Source of the DNA: an uncultured Clostridia bacterium
GTDB taxonomy: Bacteria > Bacillota > Clostridia > Lachnospirales > Lachnospiraceae
Assembly (NCBI GenBank): GCA_947178015.1
Contig: CAMWWW010000055.1
Span: forward strand, 1-10,650
Direction: 5' to 3'
Length of the DNA: 10,650 nt
The number at the start of each line of letters is the position of its first letter. Position 1 is the first letter of the stretch. The translations under genes and the position numbers were made by a program. This document shows positions 1 through 6,660 of the stretch, piece by piece. Below the pieces are notes generated by a model that saw only the letters and a program-made list of their open reading frames with translations, made no database searches and was not told the DNA's origin.

Positions 1-464
1 GACTCTATATTCTCTGTATGAAAATCATCCATCAATAATTCAAATTTTTTTGCAGTCTCCTCAAACCCTAAATCCATAAATACTTTTTGTGAAGCAACAT
101 TTTCTGGCTTCACCTTAGCTACCAACTTTTTAATCTTTGGATAATCCTTTTTCACCTGTTCTATCAATAGCCTCAATACTATTTTTCCATGTCCCATACA
201 GCGCTTATCTTTTTGGATACTATATCCTATCTCTGCCGTTTCTCCATCTATTGTCAGTCGAATCTGTCCAATTTCCTCTTGATCATATACATAAATATAC
301 TGCTGACGACAATCATCCGCCAGCAATTCCTGATACCACTTTTTATGCTCCTCATAAGAAATCCAAGCTGTCGAAAAGGAATTCGCACGAACCATCTCAT
401 CATTCACCCATTGATATAACAAATCCATATCATCTTTGGATGCTTTTCTCAATAAAGCCTTCAT
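1..464 (-). CDS. pseH: GNAT N-acetyltransferase, PseH-like (3' end cut by window)
   Basis: Translating the minus strand from the ATG at 464 gives 154 residues with no stop before the left edge, so the C-terminus is missing. The N-terminal half has the pattern of acetyltransferases from nonulosonic acid clusters: WVNDEMVRANSF near residues 19-30, then EEHKKW near 38-43 and GQIRL near 66-70. The acetyl-CoA binding motif is degenerate (KRCMGHGK near 87-94), and PENVASQKVFMDLGF near 119-133 is the usual GNAT C-terminal pattern. Known family role: PseH acetylates N-4 of UDP-4-amino-4,6-dideoxy-N-acetyl-beta-L-altrosamine using acetyl-CoA in the cytoplasm, the third step to pseudaminic acid. The start lies 6 bases after the pseI stop, with GGAGAGGAG overlapping the end of pseI. 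The substrate is inferred from the neighbours; it could instead acetylate another amino sugar of the same glycan. Confidence 0.75.
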   Translation of the reverse strand, partial: MKALLRKASKDDMDLLYQWVNDEMVRANSFSTAWISYEEHKKWYQELLADDCRQQYIYVYDQEEIGQIRLTIDGETAEIGYSIQKDKRCMGHGKIVLRLLIEQVKKDYPKIKKLVAKVKPENVASQKVFMDLGFEETAKKFELLMDDFHTENIE

Positions 465-470
465 AGAGCT

Positions 471-1526
471 TTACTCCTCTCCTGTTTTTCCATACTCTCC
501 AGATACCATAGAAAATGCCAGTGGTGTTCCTCTCTCTATATCCATCAATGCTATTTTACCCAATAGTTCAGGATACCATTTCGGTTTTATCCCATATCCC
601 GGACGAATAATTTTCACATTTTCTTCCGTCAGCATTTCTCCTTTTTTAATATCCTTTACACAAAATATGGAACGACGAAACACGATGCTGTTTTCTTCCT
701 GCTTGGATGGCCCATAATAAATTCTTCCTATCGCCTTTTCTGCCATTCTAATATCTGTCACCATACTTTTAAACTCAGTGGGATTCATAGAAAAAGAAGC
801 ATCCGGGTTCTCTATCTCTCTTGAAATACAAAAATGCTTTTCTATCACTCTTGCTCCCATTGCCACAGCCGTAACAGCAGCAACCGATCCCATAGAATGA
901 TCCGACAACCCAACAGGAACCTGAAAAACATCTCTCATATCTGTCATAGTTCGCAGATTCATTTCCTCTGTAATCGCTGGATATGCACTGGCACATCGCA
1001 ATAAAACAAATTGATTGTTATCCTTTCCACGTACAGCCTGCACGGCATCTTCAATTTCATCCAAGGATGCCATACCAGTAGACATAATCATAGGTTTTTC
1101 CTTTGCTGCCACATACTCTAACAGAGGAATGTCTACCAGCTCAAAGGAAGCAATCTTATACATCTGTACCCCGATGTCTTCTAAAAAATCAACAGAGGTT
1201 TTATCAAAAGGAGTGGAAAAAAAATCAATTCCAATCTTATCCGCCTCTTGTTTTAATTCCGCCTGCCATTCCCATGGCGTATATGCCTTTTTATACAAAT
1301 GATACAAATTTTCACCAGCCCACGTTCCATTATCAATATGGAAATAGGGATTATCACAATTAATAGTCAAGGTATCTGGCGTATAAGTCTGTATCTTAAC
1401 ACAGTCTGCTCCTGCTTCCTTAGCCGCATAAATAATCTCCTTAGCCCTTTCCAGACTTCCAGAATGGTTTGCTGACATTTCTGCTATAATATATACAGAC
1501 TGTTCTAGCTTTTTATATAAATTCAT
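471..1526 (-). CDS. pseI: Pseudaminic acid synthase
   Basis: This 351-residue protein condenses 6-deoxy-AltdiNAc with phosphoenolpyruvate to give pseudaminic acid (NeuB family, metal dependent, cytoplasmic). The NeuB barrel covers about residues 10-265, starting IIAEMSANH (13-21), with KIQTYTPDT (44-52) and YKIASFE (123-129). AYTPWEW (81-87) is the mark that separates PseI from sialate and legionaminate synthases. H210 (GLSDH) and H231 (EKHF) match the metal-binding histidines of the family. FRRS (283-286) leads into a C-terminal SAF/antifreeze-like domain (about 285-343). The frame is open to 1568, but the ATG at 1526 is preferred: GGAG lies 9 bases upstream and the length then fits the family, while the 1568 start has no ribosome binding site. 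It follows pseF after a gap of 196 bases and is closely followed by the acetyltransferase gene. Confidence 0.93.
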   Translation of the reverse strand: MNLYKKLEQSVYIIAEMSANHSGSLERAKEIIYAAKEAGADCVKIQTYTPDTLTINCDNPYFHIDNGTWAGENLYHLYKKAYTPWEWQAELKQEADKIGIDFFSTPFDKTSVDFLEDIGVQMYKIASFELVDIPLLEYVAAKEKPMIMSTGMASLDEIEDAVQAVRGKDNNQFVLLRCASAYPAITEEMNLRTMTDMRDVFQVPVGLSDHSMGSVAAVTAVAMGARVIEKHFCISREIENPDASFSMNPTEFKSMVTDIRMAEKAIGRIYYGPSKQEENSIVFRRSIFCVKDIKKGEMLTEENVKIIRPGYGIKPKWYPELLGKIALMDIERGTPLAFSMVSGEYGKTGEE

Positions 1527-1722
1527 ATTATTTTTCTCCAGTAAAAACCACGTTGTATCATTCTGCAAGAAAATTTTCTATCTGCTATATGGAAACCTAT
1601 AATTGACAAAACTAAAAACTGGGGATTTATCCATAACTTCTCCTGCAAAATTCCTTTTAAAAAGTCTATCTTCATTTCCGCGATAACTAATCATAACAGG
1701 TATTGGATTTTCCTACTCTGTT
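1527..1722 (-). other. Gap between pseF and pseI, with a possible 38-codon remnant ORF
   Basis: This is the longest stretch without a confident gene. On the minus strand it carries a 38-codon ORF at 1694-1578 (begins MISYRGNEDRLFKRNF, ends NYRFPYSR, stop TAG). It has no well-spaced ribosome binding site and I recognise no family in it. A perfect 12-base palindrome AGAAAATTTTCT lies at 1568-1579, at the ORF's end. I see no clear promoter (one TTGTCA without a properly spaced -10 box) and no stem-loop followed by a T run. The stretch could be the start of a decayed gene lost from this otherwise tight operon, or simply a spacer. Confidence 0.35.
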
Positions 1723-2427
1723 TTATACTTCATGTTCTCTCTCCTTCATTAACTCATATTTTAACTCAGCCAATTTCCAATCACTTAATGTATCAATATC
1801 TTGTACCTCAAGCTCTGAAACTATGTAGGGTACAAATTCCTTAGACATCAGCTTTTTTTCCTTTTTCAATTTCTCCACTTTAAAAAAATAAAATTGCCCA
1901 CAATCATGATATATTTTTTCCAAATCCTGAGATCGTGTATCAATATACTCTGGATATTTTAATTCTGCTTTTTCTCCCCTTATAATTATTCCACGCTGAG
2001 GCGGATAGGAAAATGCAACCATTGGAATCACTGTATTTACGTTGGTATCTTCAATTATTTTTTTTGCATTTTGAAGTTTTTCTTTTGTTACAAAAGGAGC
2101 TGTCGGATAAATACAACATCCATAATCAAAATATATATTACTTTTTTCATATTGCCCAATCACTTCCAACAATACATCACTTGTCGTCGCAAAATCATTT
2201 GCCGTTTCCTGACTTCTCATAAAAGGCACAACTGCACCATAATATCTCGCTAGACTTGCAATTTCCTCAGAATCGGTAGATACCATTACCTCATCAAAAA
2301 TCTTTGACTGTATCGCAGCTTCTATTGAGTATGCAATAATAGGCTTACCACAAAAATCCTTTATATTTTTTTTAGGTATTCTTTTACTTCCACCACGTGC
2401 CGTTATAATCGCAACACTTTTACTCAT
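1723..2427 (-). CDS. pseF: Pseudaminic acid cytidylyltransferase
   Basis: This 234-residue enzyme activates pseudaminic acid with CTP to CMP-pseudaminic acid, the donor used by glycosyltransferases. The N-terminus has the CMP-nonulosonate synthetase signature ARGGSKRIPKKNI (10-22), which binds CTP, followed by GKPIIAYSI (27-35) and VSTDSEEIA (49-57). Features typical of PseF rather than NeuA are CCIYPTAPF (104-112), PPQRG (142-146, after AFSY), RSQDLE (165-170) and YHDCGQFY (173-180). VQDIDTLSDW (208-217) is the usual C-terminal pattern. The ATG at 2427 has AGAGG 7 bases upstream, formed across the stop codon of the preceding amidotransferase gene 10 bases away, which suggests coupled translation. 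Its G+C is low (16 of 60 bases in 2041-2100). The family call is confident; pseudaminate specificity is supported further by PseI and PseB beside it. Confidence 0.92.
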   Translation of the reverse strand: MSKSVAIITARGGSKRIPKKNIKDFCGKPIIAYSIEAAIQSKIFDEVMVSTDSEEIASLARYYGAVVPFMRSQETANDFATTSDVLLEVIGQYEKSNIYFDYGCCIYPTAPFVTKEKLQNAKKIIEDTNVNTVIPMVAFSYPPQRGIIIRGEKAELKYPEYIDTRSQDLEKIYHDCGQFYFFKVEKLKKEKKLMSKEFVPYIVSELEVQDIDTLSDWKLAELKYELMKEREHEV

Positions 2428-2437
2428 AAATTATCCT

Positions 2438-3577
2438 CTACTCGCCAAAATCGACTCCAACCTCAAATTTTGGTCTCCACCATCCTTTTTCATCTTTTTC
2501 AAATAAATTTGTATTTACATATCCATCCAAAACATGCCAAAACTCTTCTTTAGAAATATCCAAATAATCACATGCCATTTGTATATACTGTTCTCCACAT
2601 CTGCCATCATACTCCTTTATGAGCCAGATGGCATCCTCTCTTGAAAGTCTGCCTTCTCTAATATCATAACATGCCTCGTCTGTTGCAAATCCAAATCCAA
2701 ATTTTAGATATTTTATCATTTGATTCACAATCTGCAAATCACTGTCAAGTGCAGTAAATCTTCTATAACGACCTATATCATGCAAATCCTCTGTACATCT
2801 TCCCCATAGTCCTCGTGCTATAGAAAAGTCCGCATTTCCAACCTGAGACCATTCTTTTGTATAATATTGTAAAAAAATAGCTCGGATTCCTTTTTCTTTC
2901 AGTACATTTATATCAGGGAACTGATAGAAAAATAGCTCCTTTTCTTCTACTGTGGAATCCACCCAATCACTCGCATTGCAACCATTTAACGTATTTAAAT
3001 CAACAACAGAAAAAGCATCACCTGATGTATTCTGACTTGCAGCAGCACCTAAAGTCAATGCAGCATTTTCTCCTTGAATAATCAAAGGAATATTAAATTT
3101 ATCCGCTATAATATAGGAAGATGCCCAAAGACAATATTCAGAAGCCTTTACAATATTTCCATATTCATAAAAACTCCTTCTTGCTAGATGTTTCGCAATA
3201 TTGGGATCAGGATTTATTCTTATTATATCAAATCCCAATTTTGAAAGATTATTGATATTATGATTTCCAATCTCTGTAATCTCATCTGGCACACAGTTTA
3301 CAAGCAATGGATGTAATCCCAGTTTTTCTTTTGCATACACAGCCTGAAATGTACTATCCTTTCCACCACTAACCCCTATAACGCAATCGTATAAAATACC
3401 ATTCTTTTTTGCTTGCATTTTCGCCTCACCGACGATTATCTGCAATTCCTCTTCACGTTTTTTCCAATCAATTTTCTTTTTCTCTTCCTCATAAAGACAA
3501 GCATAACAAATCTGTCTATCATCAAAAATAATGCCCGGTCTAGTATCCGGCTGAAGGCATCTTTTACAATATTTCAT
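2438..3577 (-). CDS. pseA: N-acetyl sugar amidotransferase (PseA/WbuX type)
   Basis: This 379-residue protein belongs to the ATP-pyrophosphatase amidotransferases that turn an acetamido group on a sugar into an acetamidino group. The N-terminus has paired cysteines (C4, C7 and C24, C27) that look like a small zinc site: MKYCKRC and ICYAC. The PP-loop is GVSGGKDS (68-75), which binds ATP and adenylates the substrate. In Campylobacter, PseA is needed to make the acetamidino form of pseudaminic acid; WbuX and WbpG are relatives acting on other sugars, WbpG with HisH/HisF-like partners. No glutaminase partner gene is visible here, so the ammonia source is unknown. The frame is open to 3613, but the ATG at 3577 is chosen because GGGAG lies 5 bases upstream and the zinc motif starts right after it. 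The gene sits between pseB and pseF, which places it in pseudaminate synthesis. Confidence 0.88.
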   Translation of the reverse strand: MKYCKRCLQPDTRPGIIFDDRQICYACLYEEEKKKIDWKKREEELQIIVGEAKMQAKKNGILYDCVIGVSGGKDSTFQAVYAKEKLGLHPLLVNCVPDEITEIGNHNINNLSKLGFDIIRINPDPNIAKHLARRSFYEYGNIVKASEYCLWASSYIIADKFNIPLIIQGENAALTLGAAASQNTSGDAFSVVDLNTLNGCNASDWVDSTVEEKELFFYQFPDINVLKEKGIRAIFLQYYTKEWSQVGNADFSIARGLWGRCTEDLHDIGRYRRFTALDSDLQIVNQMIKYLKFGFGFATDEACYDIREGRLSREDAIWLIKEYDGRCGEQYIQMACDYLDISKEEFWHVLDGYVNTNLFEKDEKGWWRPKFEVGVDFGE

Positions 3578-3621
3578 ATTAACTCCCATCTTCCCGCTTT
3601 CGCGTGCATACAAATTAGGAT

Positions 3622-3642
3622 TGTGAAATACAAAATTTCACA
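3622..3642. repeat. Perfect inverted repeat in the pseB-pseA gap
   Basis: TGTGAAAT, five bases ACAAA, then ATTTCACA form a perfect 8-base-pair stem with a 5-base loop. It lies in the 81-base gap between the pseB stop (3659) and the chosen pseA start (3577). There is no T run after the stem on the minus strand, so it is not a typical intrinsic terminator. It could be a protein-binding dyad, an mRNA processing or stabilising hairpin, or chance in AT-rich DNA. The rest of the gap holds no other element I can name. Confidence 0.45.
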
Positions 3643-3658
3643 TGCTCCTCTCCTCAAT

Positions 3659-4642
3659 CTAATAATTTATTAGCTTTTCTTTAATATCTTCTATACTAAG
3701 CCATTCTATATTATTTCCAGAGCTATATTCAAACCCTTGTTCAACAGGCTTTCCTCCGGGCAAAACCGCACTTTTATCCCACCATTCAAAATGAGGATAT
3801 ATGATAAAATGCTTTTCATATTCATATGTAAACATAGAATCCTCTTGTGTCACCATTACCTCATGAAGCTTTTCTCCTTCGCGAATTCCAACTTCCACCA
3901 TCTCACATTCGGGAAGCATCGCTTTTGCTAAATCTGTTATTTTAAAAGATGGAATTTTTGAAATAAATGTTTCTCCACCGTTTGCTTCTGCCAATGCCTT
4001 TATTACCAACTGAACGCCTTCCTTTAGGCTAATCCAAAATCTTGTCATTCTATAATCAGTAATAGGAAGTGCTTTTTCACCCTTTGCAATTATATCTCTA
4101 AAAAAAGGAATTACCGATCCCCTGCTTCCAGCCACATTCCCATACCGCACAATAGAAAATCGTACATCCTTTATTCCAGAGTATGCATTAGCTGCAATAA
4201 ATAATTTATCAGATACCAGTTTTGTACCACCATAAAGATTAATCGGATTTACTGCTTTATCTGTAGAAAGCGCAATCACACGTTTGACCCCACGCTCCAA
4301 TGCTGCATCTATAATATTCATGGCGCCACTGATATTTGTCTTTATTGCTTCTATAGGGTTATATTCGCAGGCAGGAACCTGTTTTAATGCCGCAGCATGT
4401 ATCACATAGTCCACTCCTTCAAAAGCCCGTAATAATCTATCTTTATCCCTCACATCTCCTATAAAAAAACGAAGATTTTCTTTATATTCCTTAAATCTAT
4501 CCAACATCTGAAATTGCTTAAATTCATCTCTTGAATAAATAATTAGCTTTGCTGGCTTATAATGAGTTAATACATACTCTGTAAAAGCATTTCCAAAAGA
4601 GCCTGTCCCTCCTGTTATTAGAATTGTTTTGTTGTTCAACAT
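3659..4642 (-). CDS. pseB: UDP-N-acetylglucosamine 4,6-dehydratase (inverting)
   Basis: This 327-residue short-chain dehydrogenase/reductase catalyses the first pseudaminate step: removal of water from UDP-GlcNAc with inversion at C5. The NADP-binding Rossmann loop is TGGTGSFG (10-17), followed by SRDEFKQ (37-43) and GDVRDKDRL (62-70). AAALKQVPACEYNPIEAIKT (83-102) is the long family signature. The active-site Asp-Lys pair is D128-K129 (STDKA), and Y137 and K141 form the YxxxK pair (NLYGGTK). It is the short soluble form without membrane segments, unlike the long WbpM/CapD-type proteins. AAGGAG lies 8 bases before the ATG. It begins the pseudaminate block, 41 bases after the polyol-phosphate transferase gene. 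A retaining 4,6-dehydratase of another amino sugar pathway is the main alternative, but PseI and PseF downstream argue for PseB. Confidence 0.92.
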   Translation of the reverse strand: MLNNKTILITGGTGSFGNAFTEYVLTHYKPAKLIIYSRDEFKQFQMLDRFKEYKENLRFFIGDVRDKDRLLRAFEGVDYVIHAAALKQVPACEYNPIEAIKTNISGAMNIIDAALERGVKRVIALSTDKAVNPINLYGGTKLVSDKLFIAANAYSGIKDVRFSIVRYGNVAGSRGSVIPFFRDIIAKGEKALPITDYRMTRFWISLKEGVQLVIKALAEANGGETFISKIPSFKITDLAKAMLPECEMVEVGIREGEKLHEVMVTQEDSMFTYEYEKHFIIYPHFEWWDKSAVLPGGKPVEQGFEYSSGNNIEWLSIEDIKEKLINY

Positions 4643-4683
4643 TTATTTATCTCCTTATTTAAAATATATTTAATAATCATCCT

Positions 4684-5913
4684 TCAAAACAAGGAAATCC
4701 TTTCCTCTATCAAATCTACCACTCTCTCACTCGCCTTCCCATCCTCCATTACACCTGTCTCCTTCATAAACTTCTCAAGCTTGCTTTTATATTTCTCCTC
4801 ATCAAACATAAGGATATTATTCACAAGTCCCTGATTATCTGATGCTGCTGGAAATGGCAGGTTTTCTATCTCAAAGAATAATCTTCCTCTATCTGCAATA
4901 TATTCCTCCATATCGTCTGCATAGATATAACTTGGTATCTCAAGTAATGCCGCCTCAAAGATTGCACTGGAATAGTCTGTCAAAAACGCATCAACTCCCG
5001 CTATGATCTCATTCATATCTGCTTTTTGGCTCACATCAATTAAGCGGTTGCCGGAATTCTTTCGTATTCTTAAACGCTCCATCTTTGCTGCCAACTGTGG
5101 ATGCAATCTTAACAGCACATACCATTCCCCTCCAAAGCGCTTCTCCAACGCCTTTATCACGCCATCAAAATCAACCGTCGTCTCTTCTGTGCTGACGCTT
5201 CTTTTTCCTCCCTGACTTCCTCCTCGAAAAGTTGGCGCATACAATATTAGCTTTCCTTCTGGTGGGATACGATACTCTTGTCTTATCTGCTTCTGTTTTT
5301 CCTCTCTCTGATTGATTAGTACATCACATCTTGGCGTTCCCGTCTCTATTATCTTTCCATTATATAGCAGTCCATCTCGATACATCTGTGTGCACCATGT
5401 TGAGCCTGACAGCACATAATCGATGATATTTGAATCAGCCTCGCTAACTAGATATGCCATCTTGGGAAATAAATTTCCTCTATATTTTCCGATTGGTTTA
5501 ATGCATATCGTCGCATGCCATGTCTGGATATAGTTCTGCTTTTTTCTTTTTCTTGTTCCATAAAACGTTCTTGTATTACTCACCCAAGTCCCTGCTGTAG
5601 AAAGATGGTAGGCGCGATTCCATAAGGTATCCTTCACTTTTTTTATTTCTTCTGGAAACTCTTTCTTGGTATCTTTCATTATCCAGACTATTCTATAGTC
5701 TGTTTTCCCCTCATGGTTCCTTTTTAGGATTTCCTCTGCCACATATTTGGGGCTACATCCATAGCCTCCTCCTCCTTCAAAAGTCCACATCACCACTTTT
5801 TTCTGATTGATTGGAAATACTTGGCAGATTCGATATACCAAACCCTGCAGGGCTGCTTTCACCTTCCGTCTTGTTATATAAAGATTCAGGCTTCTTTCCT
5901 GCTTATGGTCCAT
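4684..5913 (-). CDS. CDP-glycerol glycerophosphotransferase family protein (TagF-like)
   Basis: This 409-residue protein matches the glycerophosphotransferase domain of teichoic acid polymerases and primases, which move a polyol phosphate from a CDP-polyol onto a glycan at the inner face of the membrane. Motifs: QTWHAT (130-135; the family usually has WHGT, so A134 replaces Gly), TGTPRCDVL (191-199), LYAPTFR (224-230), RLHP (269-272) and TDYSSAIFEAALLEIP (312-327). No extra N-terminal glycosyltransferase domain and no clear membrane helix are seen; basic residues near 15-40 may help membrane binding. The start is uncertain. The ATG at 5913 overlaps the previous gene by 11 bases, with AGGAGG 12 bases upstream and AAGGA 3 bases upstream. 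In-frame starts at 5934 and further up to 5994 are possible but would overlap more. The polyol transferred (glycerol or other) cannot be told from the sequence. Confidence 0.85.
   Translation of the reverse strand: MDHKQERSLNLYITRRKVKAALQGLVYRICQVFPINQKKVVMWTFEGGGGYGCSPKYVAEEILKRNHEGKTDYRIVWIMKDTKKEFPEEIKKVKDTLWNRAYHLSTAGTWVSNTRTFYGTRKRKKQNYIQTWHATICIKPIGKYRGNLFPKMAYLVSEADSNIIDYVLSGSTWCTQMYRDGLLYNGKIIETGTPRCDVLINQREEKQKQIRQEYRIPPEGKLILYAPTFRGGSQGGKRSVSTEETTVDFDGVIKALEKRFGGEWYVLLRLHPQLAAKMERLRIRKNSGNRLIDVSQKADMNEIIAGVDAFLTDYSSAIFEAALLEIPSYIYADDMEEYIADRGRLFFEIENLPFPAASDNQGLVNNILMFDEEKYKSKLEKFMKETGVMEDGKASERVVDLIEERISLF
5903..5913 (-). promoter_or_regulatory. 11-base overlap, nucleotidyltransferase / TagF-like gene
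   Basis: The end of the nucleotidyltransferase frame (GAT GGA CCA TAA) contains the ATG of the TagF-like gene in another frame. AGGAGG at 5926-5931 lies inside the upstream gene, 12 bases from the ATG. This arrangement usually gives translational coupling and similar amounts of the two proteins. Confidence 0.55.
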
Positions 5914-6658
5914 CTGTCCTTGTTTCCTCCTCATCAAAGATATGCAGCAGGCCAGTTGATATCTCTGTTTTAGCCCTTTCATAGTCCTCTGCAAAGTCTA
6001 TCTCTGCCCAAAATGCTCCATTTGTTGGAATTGTTTTTATATTATATTTCTTTTGATCGATAAGCCTCTGCACAGCACTTTCAAAATAGGCTCCAAATTC
6101 CTTTTCCTTCATTAACTGTTTGACAGTTTTCTTAAGCTCTGGGAGTATCTCTTTTCGGAAAGCTGCTATTCCTATAAATTCCCCTTCCGCGTCCTCTGGT
6201 GGCATCTGCTTAGTAATCTCAACAATTCTTCCTCTCTCGCTTCTTACTTTCATCGCTTCTTCATCACACTTTTTGTAATCCACTGGAAGTACAATATCTG
6301 CTTCCACACCAAGTAATCTCTCCATAATTGCTGGATCGCATAAAGTATCTGCATGAAGATACAAAAAGTCTTCCTTTAACTGCTCCATCCCCATATAAAA
6401 TGAACCTAATACATTCATCATCTCATAAAATGGATTGTATACCAGACTGATATTTCCCCAATGTTCTGCCAATTCCTCAAATTCCTCATTCTGATATCCT
6501 GTCACCAGAATGATTTCCTTTACTTGATACTTTTTTAAAAGCTGGAGGTTATATTCGATTAGCTTTTTCCCCCTGATTTCTACAAAGGATTTTGGCTTCC
6601 CTTCTGTGAGGCTCCCAAGCCTGCTCCCTTTTCCTGCCGCCATAATAATTGCCTGCAT
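5903..6658 (-). CDS. Sugar/alcohol-phosphate nucleotidyltransferase (LicC-like)
   Basis: This is a 251-residue single-domain NTP transferase of the RmlA/LicC type. The nucleotide-binding loop is MAAGKGSRLGSLTEGKPKSF (6-25), with GKKLIEYNLQLL (30-41) and a further NPFYEMMNVLGSFYMG stretch (75-90) like the asparagine-rich one of phosphocholine cytidylyltransferases. D104 (LHADT) and D221 (EIDFAEDY) fit the two metal-binding aspartates. It lacks the left-handed helix domain of larger sugar-1-phosphate enzymes, which points to a small alcohol phosphate and probably CTP. The frame is open to 6697, but the ATG at 6658 is clearly the start: GGAGGGGTGATA precedes it and the protein then begins at the MQAIIMAAGKG motif. 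It starts 2 bases after the dehydrogenase stop and overlaps the TagF-like gene by 11 bases. Such tight coupling suggests it makes that transferase's CDP-linked donor. Confidence 0.83.
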   Translation of the reverse strand: MQAIIMAAGKGSRLGSLTEGKPKSFVEIRGKKLIEYNLQLLKKYQVKEIILVTGYQNEEFEELAEHWGNISLVYNPFYEMMNVLGSFYMGMEQLKEDFLYLHADTLCDPAIMERLLGVEADIVLPVDYKKCDEEAMKVRSERGRIVEITKQMPPEDAEGEFIGIAAFRKEILPELKKTVKQLMKEKEFGAYFESAVQRLIDQKKYNIKTIPTNGAFWAEIDFAEDYERAKTEISTGLLHIFDEEETRTDGP

Positions 6659-6660
6659 TA

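Noticed and set aside
137..717. Plus-strand ORFs near the left edge
   Set aside because: They lie opposite the GNAT and pseI frames, whose family motifs are clear. The plus-strand translations look like unstructured, Ser/Pro/Leu-rich shadows.
1569..1640. Promoter upstream of pseI on the minus strand
   Set aside because: A TTGTCA hexamer is present but no -10 box lies at 16-18 bases; the operon reading is simpler.
471..2427. Sialic or legionaminic acid synthesis (NeuB/NeuA) instead of pseudaminic acid
   Set aside because: AYTPWEW in the synthase and RSQDLE...YHDCGQFY in the cytidylyltransferase match PseI and PseF, and a PseB-type dehydratase is in the same operon.
4643..4683. Terminator or promoter between the TagF-like gene and pseB
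   Set aside because: The 41-base gap is AT-rich with only a weak imperfect dyad and a Shine-Dalgarno site; there is no GC-rich stem and no T run.
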